Shown: positions 22,001 through 34,829, counted from the first letter of the stretch. The stretch: 64,000 bases of DNA from Cenococcum geophilum 1.58 (GCA_001692895.1 KV748237.1:310001-374000); one strand, 5' to 3'. The notes: generated from the sequence alone by a model not told the origin. Program-made: numbers and translations.

Positions 22001-23700
22001 AGTAGTGTAATAGCTAGTGAGGTTAATTCGCGGATAAAACCCTTATCTAGCATCTTATTAATCCACTTTTTTATACACCTAAGTTTAGTAGGTAAGAGTG
22101 GTTTATTTTTATAGTATGGGGCCTAGTTTCTAGGGGTAATCTTAATTTTATAGTCCTATGGTTGGTAAAGGGGCAGCTTATCTATATTTTTAGGGAAGAA
22201 GTGCTTAATATATTTACTAAACTCCTTTAGTAGGCGTTGTAGAATATCTTCGTAGGTTAATCCTGGTTTACTTTTTAGGAATTTTTTAACATTAGTGTCG
22301 ACTATCTTCCGATGTAAAAGCTTGGGTTTAGTTTTTAGATTTATCTTAAGGAAGTTATAGAAATAGGGGGGGAGCACTTTACGGGCTTCCTTTATTATAT
22401 AGTTGCCTTTTACTAGCTAGCGGAAAGACCTTTTTAATAGGTTTGGTACTTCTATTAGGCCTATAGGTAGCTCTTTAAGTAGCTGTCGGTGCTTATCTTA
22501 TTTAACTAGTTTTACTAGCTCCGCTATATAGATCCTTATTACCTTTATATCTTTTTATTTATAGAACTGGGTAAAATTAATAGCATAAGTGCATTTAATA
22601 TTGTCTAGGTTAGGGCGTATTTGGTTCTCTAGTGCTACGGCTAGGCTAGTACAGCTTAGTTAGCCTAGGGGGGCGGAAACAAGGTGGTGGCCCTATATAG
22701 TACGCGCGGGAGACAGGTGTAAGGTTAGGCGTTATAGTAGCGCGGTTTCTATTATCTGGGTCTTAGTAGTTCTATAGCTAGTCCTTACTATAACGCGAGC
22801 TATAGTGTGCGTATATAGTATATAGCTTAGTTCTAGGTATTAGGCTAGGCGGCTAGGGTTTAAATAGTGCCTAGGTTAGGGTTGGATTCTTAGTAGTAGC
22901 GGCGCGAAGCGGACCTTCTTCCTTGGTCTTGGTGGGGCTGGCTAGCCCATCGTTTTAGTCTTAAGTGCTAGGGTAGTCCAGTCTTCTACTATCTTATTTC
23001 TTTACAGCTATATAGGCTCCCCTTTATTAGGAACGTCTTTTACTATTAGGGCTTTATATATAGTCCTAGGCACTAGGCTTAGTAGTGTTGAGTATCTATA
23101 TAAGGCGTCCTTGCTAATGTCGGTTATCCTCTATAGGAGGTAGTGCTTAAAGTAGTAGTCTAAGTTAAAGCGGATCTTAAGTTTCCTAAAGCTGGGATGG
23201 GGCTTATACTTCTAAAGCTAGGGTATACTTAGGATAATTAGGGTAGTGGGCGAGAGTTTAGTAATAAAAAAGAGTATAGCTTTAGTATAGAGGCCGATTA
23301 ATATTTGGGCGGTAAAGTAGTTTGTAATAAGCGAAGTTGGGATGCTATTTACAAGGCGTAGTAGCTTAAGTGCCAGTAGCTTCTTAGTTATAACGTTATA
23401 TTTTCTTATAATAGACTCTGCGTTAGTAAATACCATTATAGTATTACCGGAGTCTACTAGGCTTACTATATTAATATAAACTTAGGGGTATAGGTTACGT
23501 AATAAGGAGAGTTAGGTTTAAATAAGGATTAATTTCTTATTACTATTTGCTGATTTAAGATTAAGTAGTAGTTTACTAATAGAAAGGACTAATTAATCTA
23601 GTAATAGGGACCTAATTTTCTCGTCTTCCTCCTTATATGGTTTAGATCCTTAAATATAACTTAGTTTAAGGGTTTACCTTTTAACGACTAGGGTATAAGG
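19050..23700 (-). pseudogene. Element B pol: protease, reverse transcriptase, RNase H, integrase, chromodomain
   Basis: Two stop-free islands remain on this strand, 23218-23436 (protease region) and 22156-22377 (linker before reverse transcriptase, reading KHFFPKNIDKLPLYQP). The reverse transcriptase site reads YLNNILIF at about 21649-21671, both catalytic Asp replaced by Asn. RNase H and integrase follow, with the integrase near 19850-20400 retaining an EIDGQTEIIN segment. A C-terminal LTYKIKQKYYKDITQQ resembles a chromodomain. The gene is inactive. Confidence 0.75.
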
Positions 23701-25158
23701 CTGTCTTAGCGGGGCGGTCTAGTGTCCGTCTGGCTGGTGGTATTAGTTTTAGTTTTGGTTAGGGTATAGGAAGATAATACCTTGCTAATAACGTAGCCGT
23801 GTTTATATTCGCTAGCGCGAAGTCGCTAATACTAGGCGTTATTAACGGGTTGGGCTCCTATATAGGGCATAGTTTAAAATAACTAAGCCGTAGGGTTAAA
23901 GGGGGGGGGGTTGTCCGCCGCGGCTATAATAGGCTCTACAGTTGCCGCGTTTATAATAGACTCCACGGTTACCACGTCCGCGGTTATTAGTTCGCGTTAT
24001 TTAACAAGGTGGCATTAGGACTAGGTTTACTATTTTAGCGGGGTTATAGGCATCTTTTTAGTAGCTAGGTAGGCTATAGGCAAGGTATAGTCTATTATTA
24101 ATGCGGCGCTTACGCTCTATATCTAAGATTCTATTAAGGTTTATAAGTTCTCTAGTTACTACTAGGGTTGGGGTTAATATAGGGGTAGGGGCTTGGGCAG
24201 GTAGGCGGTGGTTGGCGTTTTTCTTAAGGTTAGCTTAATATATATAGTTTACGAGGTTTTTAGCGAATATATCTATCTGCTTACTCTAACCTATATAGTT
24301 GCTGTTATTAATTTTATAGGCAAGTCTAAGTACTAGCTCTTCTATCTTTGGAGAGATAAACTTTTAGAGTAGGTCTACCTTCTATTTGTCTGTCTTCTTA
24401 GCGTAAACTATTAGCTTATTAAGCTCTCCCTTCTAGGACTAGTAATTATACTTGCCCTAGGGGAAATAGTTAAGCTTATTCTTTATAACTTGGGTTATAT
24501 TAAGGACCTTATAGTAGGTAGTAAGGTCTTTAAGTATATTTTCCTTAGTAGGCCATTTTCACGCAGATGTATTGTTTGGGTTCTTATATATAAGCTCTAA
24601 GCCCTGCTTAATAAACTTATAGGCCTTATCCTTTAGTATATCTAAGATATAAAGGATCTGGGACTAAACTATATTAAAGTAGTCCCAGTCCCGGTTAAAG
24701 ACTCCCTTAATCTTAATATGCTAGGTTTTAAAATTAGCTTATCGTTCTAGTAGGGTGCCTTTTCCGCTAAATATTAGCGGGTCTTTAGATCTCCGTTTTT
24801 TCTACTAGGTTACTACTATTATTATAGGGGTTAATTGTTTTAAAATGGTAATAGTCTTTACCTAGGAGTTAATAGTTCCTATCTGGGAAGCGATAAGGGC
24901 ACTAAGGTTTTCGTTAGCTTTTTTATTAGCGGTGTTTATATTATATATGCACTATAGTCCTACTTTAATATTACTAAGGAACTCGTTAGTATAGTTAATA
25001 AGGGTAAGGTAAGCTTTGTTAGGCTTAAAGGTCTTAGGGTACAATGGGGAGCGGCGGATTGTCTATATAATATTAGGGTATATCTCTATAAAGAGGTCTG
25101 TGAAAATGTCATAGGGGTTCTAGGTTTCGGCTATTTTGGCGTTATTAGTGTCGCCCAT
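23700..25158 (-). pseudogene. Element B gag
   Basis: The minus-strand start at 25158 begins MGDTNNAKIAETQNPYD. A capsid region follows, then a basic, glycine- and arginine-rich tail (RGRGNRG, then YYSRGGQPPPF near 23880-24000) in place of an obvious CCHC knuckle. The RG-rich tail probably serves as the nucleic-acid-binding part. Stops are of the RIP type. Confidence 0.65.
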
Positions 25159-25323
25159 CTAAGTACTAGGTAAAAACTAAGGATCGTTCTAGGACTGTGC
25201 TGGGGACGTGTCGGTTTTAGCAGGGGCGCGTATAGGTTGCGATTGCTCTAGGGTGGAGGTCAATTAGCTAGGGTACGGGGAATTAGTAATTGCGATGGGG
25301 GGTAAATTAAAGATACTATAAAC

Positions 25324-25510
25324 TGTCACAGTGCTGCAATAAAGTAGACTGAATAACTACGTTATAGTATAAAGAGGGGAAGAAGGTGGAAAGGGGGTAT
25401 TGTATACAAATAGTAGGGCCGGCCGCTAAGTCGCTAGTAGTAGGCTAGCTAATAGTAGGAAATAGTATAAGACAGTATAAAACAGTATGCGTTAGGTCAG
25501 TGCTGTGACA
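25324..25510 (-). repeat. Element B 5' LTR
   Basis: The plus-strand reading runs from TGTCACAGTGCTGC to CAGTGCTGTGACA, 187 bp, colinear with 18596-18782. It keeps more CpA and TpG than the other copy. The outer edge is followed by TAAAG. Confidence 0.92.
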
Positions 25511-25515
25511 TAAAG

Positions 25516-26149
25516 GGTTAGTTCGGTTTTATTATTAGGCGATTATAATTATACCAGGCGTCCTATACTTTGTTTAGGTTAATATAAATAGCTACTAGGT
25601 ACCATATTATCTTATTAATAGATATAAATTGGATAGGGGAATTGTGTCCTTAAATTTGGCTTAAAGGTGCCGTTGGGCGTCCCTAATAGTTCGACTAAAA
25701 AGGTAGAGCATTTTGGCTTCCTTAGAAAGGAAATAGTTATAGTTAACGCAGAGCTTTCCTTATACTTAAATCCTCTAATTCTTAAAGGTAGGGTCTATTC
25801 TATTAGGTAGTAGTTAGGGGTTAGGGAGCTTAACAAACTTTAATTACTTTATTATTATATCTATACTCCCTAGTATATTATATTTAGTAGAGTAAGTATA
25901 TTAGCTAGGGCTTTAAGAAGGGGAAGCTAGGCTATTTTATAGGGCTGTAAGGCTTTCTAGGATCTCTTATAGGATCTTTTATATATTTTTTACCTTAAGA
26001 CAATTGGCTTTCTAGCTAGCTACGAGGGCGCGAATCTGCTTGCGTATGTCTATAATATTATTATTATCTTTAATTTCTAATCCCAATTGGATCTTAGGTT
26101 TCTCTTAGGTAGAGGCAACTCTCTTAAATAAGCTTACTTTAGGTGCCAT
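25516..26149 (-). pseudogene. Element C gag, N-terminal part
   Basis: The minus-strand start codon at 26149 opens a frame reading MAPKVSLFKRV, followed by a predicted coiled-coil and capsid-like region with RIP stops. The frame is interrupted at the TAAAG target duplication (25511-25515) of element B and resumes left of 18591. Gag forms the intracellular particle of LTR retrotransposons. Confidence 0.65.
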
Positions 26150-26382
26150 TATTAGCTTCCTAGGGTTTATCAGTATTATATGCTTTAGTTTTAATTCTAG
26201 GGGTATAGGTCTAGTTCTATCTAGCTTATAAGGTGGGATATTATCTAGGCCTTCCTAGGTAATATAAAGTTGTTTTAGTGTCTAAGTATAGCATATTAAC
26301 GCGTTATTATAGACAAAGTTTTCTTTTTAGGATAGGATATTATTAAGGCCTTCCTAGGTAATATAGGGAGAGCTTAGTATAA

Positions 26383-26592
26383 TATAATAGCTTATATAAG
26401 TGCTTCTAAACCAAAGCTTGTAGAATACTATCTTATAAAGATACTAAGCTAAAGAGAAGGAAAAGGGGTCGCTAGGACCGATGTAAATAATTATATAGGG
26501 TGAGCCGCTAAGGCGCTAGCTTTGGGCGGGCTAATCGCAAGTCGGCAGAATATGGTAGAATTTAGTAGGTAACGTGCGATAGCGCTGTTATA
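26383..26592 (-). repeat. Element C 5' LTR
   Basis: A 210-bp match to 13501-13710. The differences seen are mainly C/T and G/A, as expected if two initially identical LTRs were altered by RIP. The outer edge at 26592 is followed directly by the GTAGG duplication. Confidence 0.9.
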
Positions 26593-26597
26593 GTAGG

Positions 26598-26859
26598 CGC
26601 CTATGCACTACTTAGTGGATATATATATAATTAAGCTAAAGGGCTATAAGAGGACTATCTGGATTTATTGACCTAAGGTATAAGTGGTCTATATATTTGG
26701 GTTTAGGGGTTTTAGATTTTAAACTCCCACTAAGCTAGCTTCTAATTAATTAGAAAGCCAGCTTTTTATTAGTTAGAAAAAAAAACGCGAGTGGTATCTA
26801 CCTATAGAATACACGTAACGAATACCAAAATATTTAAGATCTTACTATTAATAGATTAA
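26598..26859 (+). pseudogene. LINE-2 ORF2 endonuclease, second part, then truncated
   Basis: The endonuclease frame resumes after element C and can be followed for roughly 50 codons. From about 26730 the sequence is AT-rich and loses similarity, and at 26860 it meets the 5' LTR of family A. Reverse transcriptase of this LINE does not reappear to the right of that element, so LINE-2 is truncated or rearranged here. Confidence 0.55.
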
Positions 26860-27286
26860 TATTACGGACGCTTTAAGTACAATATTATAACTACTTGGGG
26901 AAGAGTTGGAAGAAGCTAGTTAGTTAATATAGGTACGGTCTAGGATGGAGCCGATAGAGCTATATAATGAGGAATAATAACTAAGGTTATATAACATAAT
27001 CTATATAATCTGTAGAATCTGTATAATCCGTAATAGAGTAGACAAAGCACACGTATATTACGTATAAGAAGGGTTTTATAGGAGTATAGTTGTGTATTTA
27101 AGGACCCTTAGTCCCTACCTAGATAGTTCCTTCCTTATAGTAATTCTTAGAATATAATTGGAGTTAATCTATTAGGCAACTACTCTACTAGTTATTATTG
27201 TTACGTTATTGACTTTAATTTACGCCACCTATACACCTAGCCTAATAACGAGCCCACCGTAGTTTTTGCTATAAGGTTCCATTATA
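26860..27286 (+). repeat. Family A1 5' LTR
   Basis: It starts TATTACGGACGC (TG changed to TA) and ends GGTTCCATTATA. It is 427 bp, the same length as the 3' LTR. After the edge comes TAATTACTACCTAGTTACGG, the expected place of the primer binding site; the priming tRNA cannot be told. Confidence 0.9.
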
Positions 27287-27400
27287 TAATTACTACCTAG
27301 TTACGGTACTAAATATAGAAAGTTAAACAATATACCACTAAAAGCAGCCACTATAACGCCATTAACGGCGGCAACTACTTTAAGGTTAGGTGATACTAGT

Positions 27401-30290
27401 ATGGCAGATACTAACTTATAGTAACCTGTAACGGTTAAACAACTATAAGAGATAGTTAACCAGTTAACGGAAAATAATGTAGTACTTAAAACTAGGATTA
27501 ATGGGATAGGCGCAGTAAAGGTTAAGTTACTATTAATTAAAAGATTCTTAGGAGAGAGATTAAAGCTTAAAGGATTCCTTATATAAATATACTTTAAGGT
27601 TATATAGGAAGGAGCTAAGCTGGTAATATCTATAGATCAAATAGCGTATGTAGGATTGTTCTTAACAGGAAGGGCACTTAAGTGGTTTAAGCCTTACCTT
27701 ATGGAAATTTAGGTAAACGGAATAACAACTATAAACTAAGAGGTACGGTTTATATTCTTAAGCTAGAATGGATTTATAGAATAACTTACGTAAATATTTA
27801 GAGACCTAGAGGTAGTAACTACAGTAGAAAGAAAACTTTAAAATATTATGTAATAAACCTCAGTAATTAAATATATAGTGTAGTTTTAGACGCTAGTAAC
27901 GTAAGTTAAGTAGAATAATAGGGCGCTTATGGCATAGTATAAATAGGGACTTAAGGCTAAAGTCTAGGATGTAATTATCCTAATAGAAGATGCGGATACC
28001 CTATAGGATTTAATAGATTAAGTGATTAAGATTAATAATTGGATCTACTAAAGGGAATAGGCTAAGAAGGGTTAGGATAGAGCTTTATAGTTATATAAAA
28101 TGTAGAGTACGCAATAACTAAAGCTAAGTTAGAAACTATAGTATAGCGCGGAGCTAATAGACCTAAGTGGTACTAGAGAAGCCTATAAGAGATAGAGTAA
28201 AAAACTATAAAAACCTAGAGGTTAAGGATCTAGTAATTATAGGACTAAGGAGTAAAGGCTAAACCAGGGATCTTAGTAGTAGAAGATGTTTAGGCGGACT
28301 CTATAGTAAAGTTAGTAGTTTAAAGACGGAGCTTATATAAATTATAGGAAATAAGGTTACTTTGTAAGGGATTATAAAGATAGTTAGAGTTATTATATAA
28401 TAAAGGGAACTAGACTAACAGTAGAAGATATATACGTATAGAGAAACGACAGTATACTACGGGGAATAAAAGAATGTTTAATTAGAAGTTTTGCGTTTTA
28501 TTATAATAACGCATGCTAAATTTATAAAGACGCTAAGTATAGCGTAAGCTATTAGCTATAGGAGCTAAAATCCTTAAATTATAGGGGAATAAACGAACTA
28601 GTTTGTAGATCGGATATTAAAGATAATAAGTTTAACGTAGGTAAAATATTCCATAATAATAAGGTAATAAGGGCGGCTTACTAGAAGTATATAGACCTTA
28701 GAGGTGTTATATAAGAGGTAGAGGATAATTCCACTATAGAATAGGGAATATTAGTTGGGATTAAGACCCTACTAGACACGATATCTATCGCTTTATAAGA
28801 TGTAAGAGAAGTAGGATAGTGAATTACTTTAGCACTTAATAAAGGCAAAAGGCTAAAGGCTTAAGATTCTTAAGATAAGATAAGAGACGACTAAGATTCT
28901 TAAAGTGAGATAAGGTAAGCTTAAGGACCTATAACGGATAAAAACTAATAGAGTAGAGCAGTAGCTTAGTTTAAAGATATACAAATAAGCTTAGAATAGA
29001 GTTTCCTATAGGCATAAGATTCTTAAGACAAGATAAGTAAGATTTAAGACTCTTAAAACGAGATAAGAACACCTAAGCCTAGTCAGACTAAGGTAGAAGC
29101 CAAGCTTAAGTTAAAAGCAAGCTTAGAATTAAAGAATCTAAGGAACTAAGAATTTAGAGTATAAATTAGGACACCTATAAGCGAAAGGCAAGGAGCCTCT
29201 TTATAGATTAGAGAATCTGCGATATAAATAGCAGTTAGACTAGGAGACAGATATATAGACCTAAAAGACTTACCAGGAGAATATAGTGTTCGGCCTAAAG
29301 ATTAAAAAGATAAGATTAAGATTAAGAAGTAAGAGGACTTTAAGGATCTACTTATAAGACGCGAAAGGAAAGAAACTACGGAGGAATTTAGAGTAAGAAT
29401 TACCTTATGGCAAGAACAGAAATTAGATAAGAAATCTAGTATATTAAGATGTATAAGGGACAGAGCGCTAGTATAAAGAATTACTAATAGGCCTAGAGCA
29501 GGCACACTAAGAGTTAAGTAGCTTATTAAATTGGAATAAGAAGAGGATCTAGGGATTCTAACTAGATTTAATGAATGAAATATAAAGGGCTATTACAATA
29601 TAGTAATAAGAAGATACTTCCTTACGGATAAGCCGTATATACTCTAGCAGCTATACTAAAAGTGGTATAGGCAGAGGCATAACGATAAGTGGGAAGATTT
29701 CTATATATAGTTGGACGAAAAAGTTATCTAGAACCACCCGATTACGGAAAAGGCTATAAGTTATATTAAAGGAGCCTTAATTATGACGTTAAAAGATCTA
29801 AAGGAGTAATTAGAGGACTAGAGAAGTAAGAGGTAAATCTTAGTACCTGTAAATAAAGTTATAACGCTTAGATTAATACAAAAAGGTTTAAACTTAAGGA
29901 TAAAGATAAGCTAAGAGTTAACCTAAGACACTAAGTATACTATATATTGGTATAGATTGCATATATAGATAATGCGTATAATATATATAGAACGCTAAAA
30001 AATAAGAACTAGAAGTACCTAGTAAGGATATATTAGGTACTAGATAAGGGAAAGTATAGAAATACTAAGTATATATATAGTTAGCACCTAGTAAAAGTGC
30101 AAACCTAAGGGGACTTAATACTTTAGCTAGGAAGATTCCTTATAGAAAAATACCTAGATAGATAATAGTGGTGGGAATGCCTAGAAAACACGTGTCTATA
30201 GTATATTAAAGATAAAAAGTAAATTAAGTATTGGCTAAAGACGGACTAAGTATAAATAGGATTAAGAAGCTAATAGTTGGGAAAAGTAGA
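27401..30290 (+). pseudogene. Family A1 gag and gag-pol spacer
   Basis: The ATG at 27401 begins MADTNLQQPVTV. A capsid-like domain has LFLTGRALKW near 27655-27690. From about 28640 the frame continues as a long hydrophilic, lysine- and glutamine-rich segment with a repeated motif of the type QDSQDKIR (four or more copies between about 28860 and 29070), and then a region near 29590-29830 rich in Tyr, Trp and Arg. No clear CCHC knuckle was found. Nearly all stops are TAG or TAA in place of Gln or Trp. Confidence 0.65.
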
Positions 30291-30329
30291 GGCCTATAGG
30301 ACTAGAGGGAACTAGTAGTAGAGCCTTAG

Positions 30330-33300
30330 ACCCTTAAAGGAATTTAAGGATAATACCTAAATTTACGAGTAAAATGGTAAGATTAACAGTTTAAAGCATT
30401 AATAGATAGTGGAGTAATATGAAACTATATTTTATTAGTAGTAGTTAAAAGAATAGGGCTACCTTATAGGAAGAAGGAGTAACCTTACCTATTAGTTATA
30501 ATTTTAGGAGATCTAATAACCTATAGAGGAGGGATTATTAATCTTAAAATAGGACCTATTTAGTGAACTATTAAAGGAAGATAAATTAAGATGTCTTTTA
30601 ATATATTACTATTAGGGAATAATAAGGTAGTACTAGGAATGCCTTAGTTATAGGAATATAATCTAAAGATCGATTAGGTTATAGGTCAGGTCGATATTAA
30701 AAATACTTAATATTATAAGATATAATAATAAACTAAGTTAGTATAGTACTAAGTGGGAGTAACCTATAAAGGAATAGAAAAAGGACTAAGCTATATACTA
30801 AAGAGATACTATAAGTATAGTAAGAAACTATAGTTAATAAAAAGTAAAAAGCTGTTAGAGTATATAGTATAGGACTATAAGATAGAATTAGAACTAGGAA
30901 TAAGTCTAAGGTTCTTTCNAATCTATAAGCTTACTAAAGAAGAAGGTAGAGCATTAAAAGAGTTTGTTTAGAAAAACCTACAAAAGGGATATATTAGACT
31001 ATTGTAGTTATTAGTAGGTTATCTAGTACTATTTATACTAAAGAAAAACGGTAAGCTAAGGCTGTATATTAACTATAGACAGTTAAATAACATTACTAGG
31101 AAGGATAGATATCCTTTACCCTTAATTAGTAAAATCTAAGATAGGATAGGTAATACGTAAATCTTTATAAAGATAGATCTAAGATAGGCGTACCATTAGA
31201 TTAGAATTAAGGAAGGCGATAAATAGAAAGTAGCCTTTAGGTTAAAGGAAGGACTATATAAGCTATTAGTTATGCAATTTAGGCTTATAAACACACTAGT
31301 AATATTCTAAAAGCGTATTAATAATGTGTTAGGAGAATACTTAGATGAATTTATTACGGTATATTTTAATAATATTATTATCTACTTTATAACTAAGGAA
31401 GAGCATAAAGAGCACATTAAATAGGTTTTAAAGAGACTATAGGAAGAATAGATGCTAGTAGTAATTAAAAAATGCAAGTTCTTTACTAGGAAGACCAATT
31501 TTATTAGATTTATTATTAAACTAGGCTAACTTAGTATAGGTTTAAAAAAGATTAAGGCTATAGTAAATTAGTAAGAACTAGAGAATGTTACGTAATTAAG
31601 ATTATTCTTAGGGTTTTGTAATTACTATAGGAGGTTTATAGCGCAGTAGTTAAAAAATATTAAACCGCTTACGTAATTAACGAAGAAAGAAGAACCATAG
31701 ATATAGGGAAAGGAATAGTAGGGGTTATTTAGGAAAATTAAAGAATTATTTACCTAGGAGCCAGTTTTTAGAATCTATTAACTAGGACTAGAGATAGTTA
31801 TAGAAATAAATGCATTAGATTATATACTAGGGGCGTACTTTATATAAAAACATTAAGATAGATAGCACTTAGTAGCATACTATACTTGGAAGATAACACT
31901 ACTAGAGTTAAACTACAACATCTATAATAAGGAGTGATTAGATATAGTTATAGCACTAAAGGAATAAAGAGTATTCTTATAAGGTATAGAAAAACTATTT
32001 ATAGTTAAAATGGATTATAAGAACCTAATAGGATTCCTAATAATAAAGAAACTTAACTAAAGATAGGTTAGATAGGCAAAGATACTTATAGAATACTATT
32101 TTAAGATTTAGTATATTAAGGGTATAGACAATATATAAGTAGATGCTCTAAGTTAAAAGGCTAAACTATAAAGTAATAAGAAGCTATTAGGGGCTTTACT
32201 GCAAAAAGATATAGACGGATTAATTAGATATAATTATCCAAAAATTATAGCAACTTAAAAGAAATTAGAGAAAGTTTACAAGTTATTAGAGAGCTTTTAG
32301 GTATAAAGAATTCTAAAAGTATAGCTAGAAGATCTATAGATGGATATATACAAAAATTAAGAAGTAAAGTATATCCTAAGAAGTATAGCAGAGTAATTTA
32401 TAGAAGATTTTTATAAGGGATTAACTTAAGGATATAATAGAGCTATAGGCTTAGTATTAAGACTCTAAGAAGAGTATATTATTAACGGAATTTAAGGTAT
32501 AGTACGAAAAATTATAAAGGAATATTTAGATTGCTAAAGAAATAAACTAATAAGGCATAAGCTATATAGAGGGCTATAACCTATTAAAACACTAGAGAGA
32601 CTATAAGAGGTTATATTATAGGACTTTATTATTAAGTTACTAAAGTNAAGAGACCCTATTACTGGACAAGATTATAACATAATTTTAGTAATAGTAGACA
32701 AGCTTATAAAGTAGGGATACTTTATAGCATATATAGAAGAAATATTAGTAGAAGATATTACTAGAATCTATATTAAAGAAGTATTTATAAAATATAGAGT
32801 ATTAAGTAAAATTATATTAGATAGAGATCTAAGATTTATAGCAGTATTTTAGGAGGTATTCTTAGCGGAATAAGGGGTTAGAGTAGTAACTTCTACCGCA
32901 TATTATTTATAGATAGATGGTTAAATAGAAAGATTAAACTAGACACTAGAGCAGTATCTAAGGCACTATATTAATTACGCATAGAATAATTAGGTATTAC
33001 TATTACTAGTTATATAGTTTATATACAATATAACACTATAAAAAGGGATAGGTATATTACTATTTAAGGTAAATTACGGATATAAGCTAAGAATATTATT
33101 ATTACTACAGTAAGTAAAGAAAACGAGTAGTATAGCTAAAGAAAGAATAAAGACGTTAATAAATCTTTATATAGACCTTATAGAATTAGTAAAGAAAATA
33201 TAAAAGAGAATAAAAAAGTACTATAACGTTAAGAGATCTAAGGGACTAGATCTTAAGGAGGGAGATAAAGTATAGCTACTACACAAAAATTTTAAAAGTT

Positions 33301-33700
33301 AACGACTAAGTAAGAAGTTAGACTACGTTAGACTAGGACCTTTTAAAATTATATAGAGGATTTTACTAGTTATATTTAAGTTAAATCTACTAGCTAAAAT
33401 AAAGATTTACCCTATATAGTATATCGTAATACTAGAGCCAGTATATAGGAATATTAAGCTACTAGTTTATAAAGTAGATATATATAAAGGATAAAAGGAA
33501 GACAAATAGTAAGTTTTAAAGATTATTAGTTATAAGGATATTAATAACAAGATATAGTATAAGGTAAAGTAGATAGGCTATAATAAAACTACCTAGGAAC
33601 TACTAAAGAATTTAAAAAATGCTATAGGAAAGGTATAGGAGTATTAAAAGAGATTAGGTTAGGCAGTATTAATAAAAAAAGATTACTAAAGAATAAGTTA
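30330..33700 (+). pseudogene. Family A1 pol: protease, reverse transcriptase, RNase H, integrase, chromodomain
   Basis: The protease motif KALIDSGV at about 30395 keeps its catalytic Asp. Reverse transcriptase includes [23 protein letters not shown] and YFNNIIIY at about 31360-31385, the last having lost both catalytic Asp by two TpG-to-TpA changes. Integrase core near 32640-32960 contains LDRDLRF and DGQIERLNQTLEQYL. A terminal chromodomain-like segment reads YKVKQIGYNKTTQELL near 33550-33610. The order is typical of chromoviruses. Isolated N bases occur at about 30919 and 32647. Confidence 0.8.
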
Positions 33701-33869
33701 CCTAAGGGGGACCTAAGAAGAGTAGTTGCTAAACTACTTAGATCTATTTCCTTCTCTATTAAAAAAAAGTCCATTCTTTTATTACTAAGTTTTTATAAAC
33801 CCTATTTTATAAGTTTCTACTCCTTAAAATAAACCTTCTTACGTACCTTCTTAAGACGGATTAACTAAG

Positions 33870-34390
33870 CGGACGCTATAAGACGAGATTTAAGAGCCCG
33901 ATGCTAAGCATTAGCAACCTCCTACTCTATATTATAGAAATGGCGCAACTCCGCCAGAGTAATAGATAGTTTATTATTTAGCTATATAGTAATAGATTAA
34001 ATATAAGACCCTAAGACAAATTAATTAGGGAACTAGATAACTATTAAGAGTAATAGGTCGCGTATATTTAATATTAAAGGTAGAGCGAACGTTATAGGAC
34101 AAATAAATATTCGCTTTAGTGCACTCTAAATAAGAGGGCGGTTGTTGTAAAGATAGGTTTACTAACGTAATATAGACTAACACCTTTTTTAAACAGTAAG
34201 AATATGGAGATGGTATAATCTTACTAAGAGATAATATTATAGCAATAGTGCGAGCACGACGAGCAGTTAACGAGGAAGAAATTACTTTAGGTATAATAAG
34301 CAACGATATTAACTAAATTAATTAAACAGATATTATACCTCTAGTGAACGACTTAAAGATATTAGAAATCTTTAAGGACGAAAATAGAGA
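33870..34390 (+). pseudogene. Family A 3' coding segment after integrase
   Basis: Between the chromodomain and the polypurine tract a frame of about 150 codons can be read through stops, including VHSKQEGGCCKDRFTN and IVRARRAVNEEEITLG. The antisense open stretch at 34025-34303 is a shadow of it. Copy A2 carries the same region in reverse at about 62500-63050 with fewer changes. Function is unknown; it may be a C-terminal extension of pol or a short extra gene. Confidence 0.45.
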
Positions 34391-34402
34391 GGAGGGAGAT
34401 AG

Positions 34403-34829
34403 TGTTACGGACGCTTTAAGTACAATATTATAACTACTTAGGGAAAAGTTAGAAGAAGCTAGTTAGTTAATATAGGTATAGTCTAAGATAGAGCCGATAA
34501 AGCTATATAATGAGAAATAGTAACTAAGGTTATATAACGTGATCTATATAATCTATAGGATCTATATAATCTGTAATAGAGTAGATAGAGTATATGTATA
34601 TTACGTATAAGAAGGATTTTATAGGAGTATAGTTGTGTATTTAAGGACCCTTAGTCCCTACCTAGATAGTTCCTTCCTTATAGTAATTCTTAGAATATAA
34701 TTAGAGTTAATCTATTAGGCAACCACTCTACTAGTTATTATTGTTACGTTATTAACTTTAATTTACGCTACCTATATACCTAGCCTAATAATAAGCCTAC
34801 CGTAGTTCTTGCTACAAGGTTCCGTTACA
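34403..34829 (+). repeat. Family A1 3' LTR
   Basis: It starts TGTTACGGACGC and ends GGTTCCGTTACA, so the canonical TG...CA ends survive here. A polypurine tract (AGAGAGGAGGGAGATAG) ends just before it at 34402. Confidence 0.92.

Larger units (their letters stand above)
18596..25510 (-). mobile_element. Gypsy element B (chromovirus-type), full length, nested in C
   Basis: It is bounded by 187-bp LTRs and a perfect 5-bp target duplication TAAAG at 18591-18595 and 25511-25515. Total length is 6915 bp. On the minus strand the order is LTR, gag, protease, reverse transcriptase, RNase H, integrase, chromodomain, polypurine tract, LTR. It sits in gag of element C and is therefore younger than C. 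Confidence 0.92.
13501..26592 (-). mobile_element. Gypsy element C (chromovirus-type), split by element B
   Basis: Both ends are 210-bp LTRs, 13501-13710 and 26383-26592. The 5-bp target duplication GTAGG lies at 13496-13500 and 26593-26597. Excluding element B and one copy of its target duplication the element is about 6.2 kb. Reading on the minus strand the order is LTR, gag with a CCHC knuckle, protease, reverse transcriptase, RNase H, integrase, chromodomain, polypurine tract, LTR. It inserted into LINE-2 and was then entered by element B within gag. Confidence 0.9.
26860..34829 (+). mobile_element. Gypsy family A, full-length copy A1
   Basis: It has 427-bp LTRs at both ends, 7970 bp in total. 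Internal order on the plus strand is leader, gag, a long gag-pol spacer, protease, reverse transcriptase, RNase H, integrase, chromodomain, a short 3' coding segment, polypurine tract. Flanking 5-mers (ATTAA left, ATAAC right) do not match, so either the duplication has decayed or one flank has been rearranged. LINE-2 ends on the left and a Helitron region begins on the right. Other copies of the family lie at 3025-5100 and 62067-64000. Confidence 0.88.

Noticed and set aside
34025..34303. Minus-strand frame near the end of A1
   Set aside because: It is the complement of the plus-strand 3' coding segment, whose counterpart in A2 supports the plus reading.
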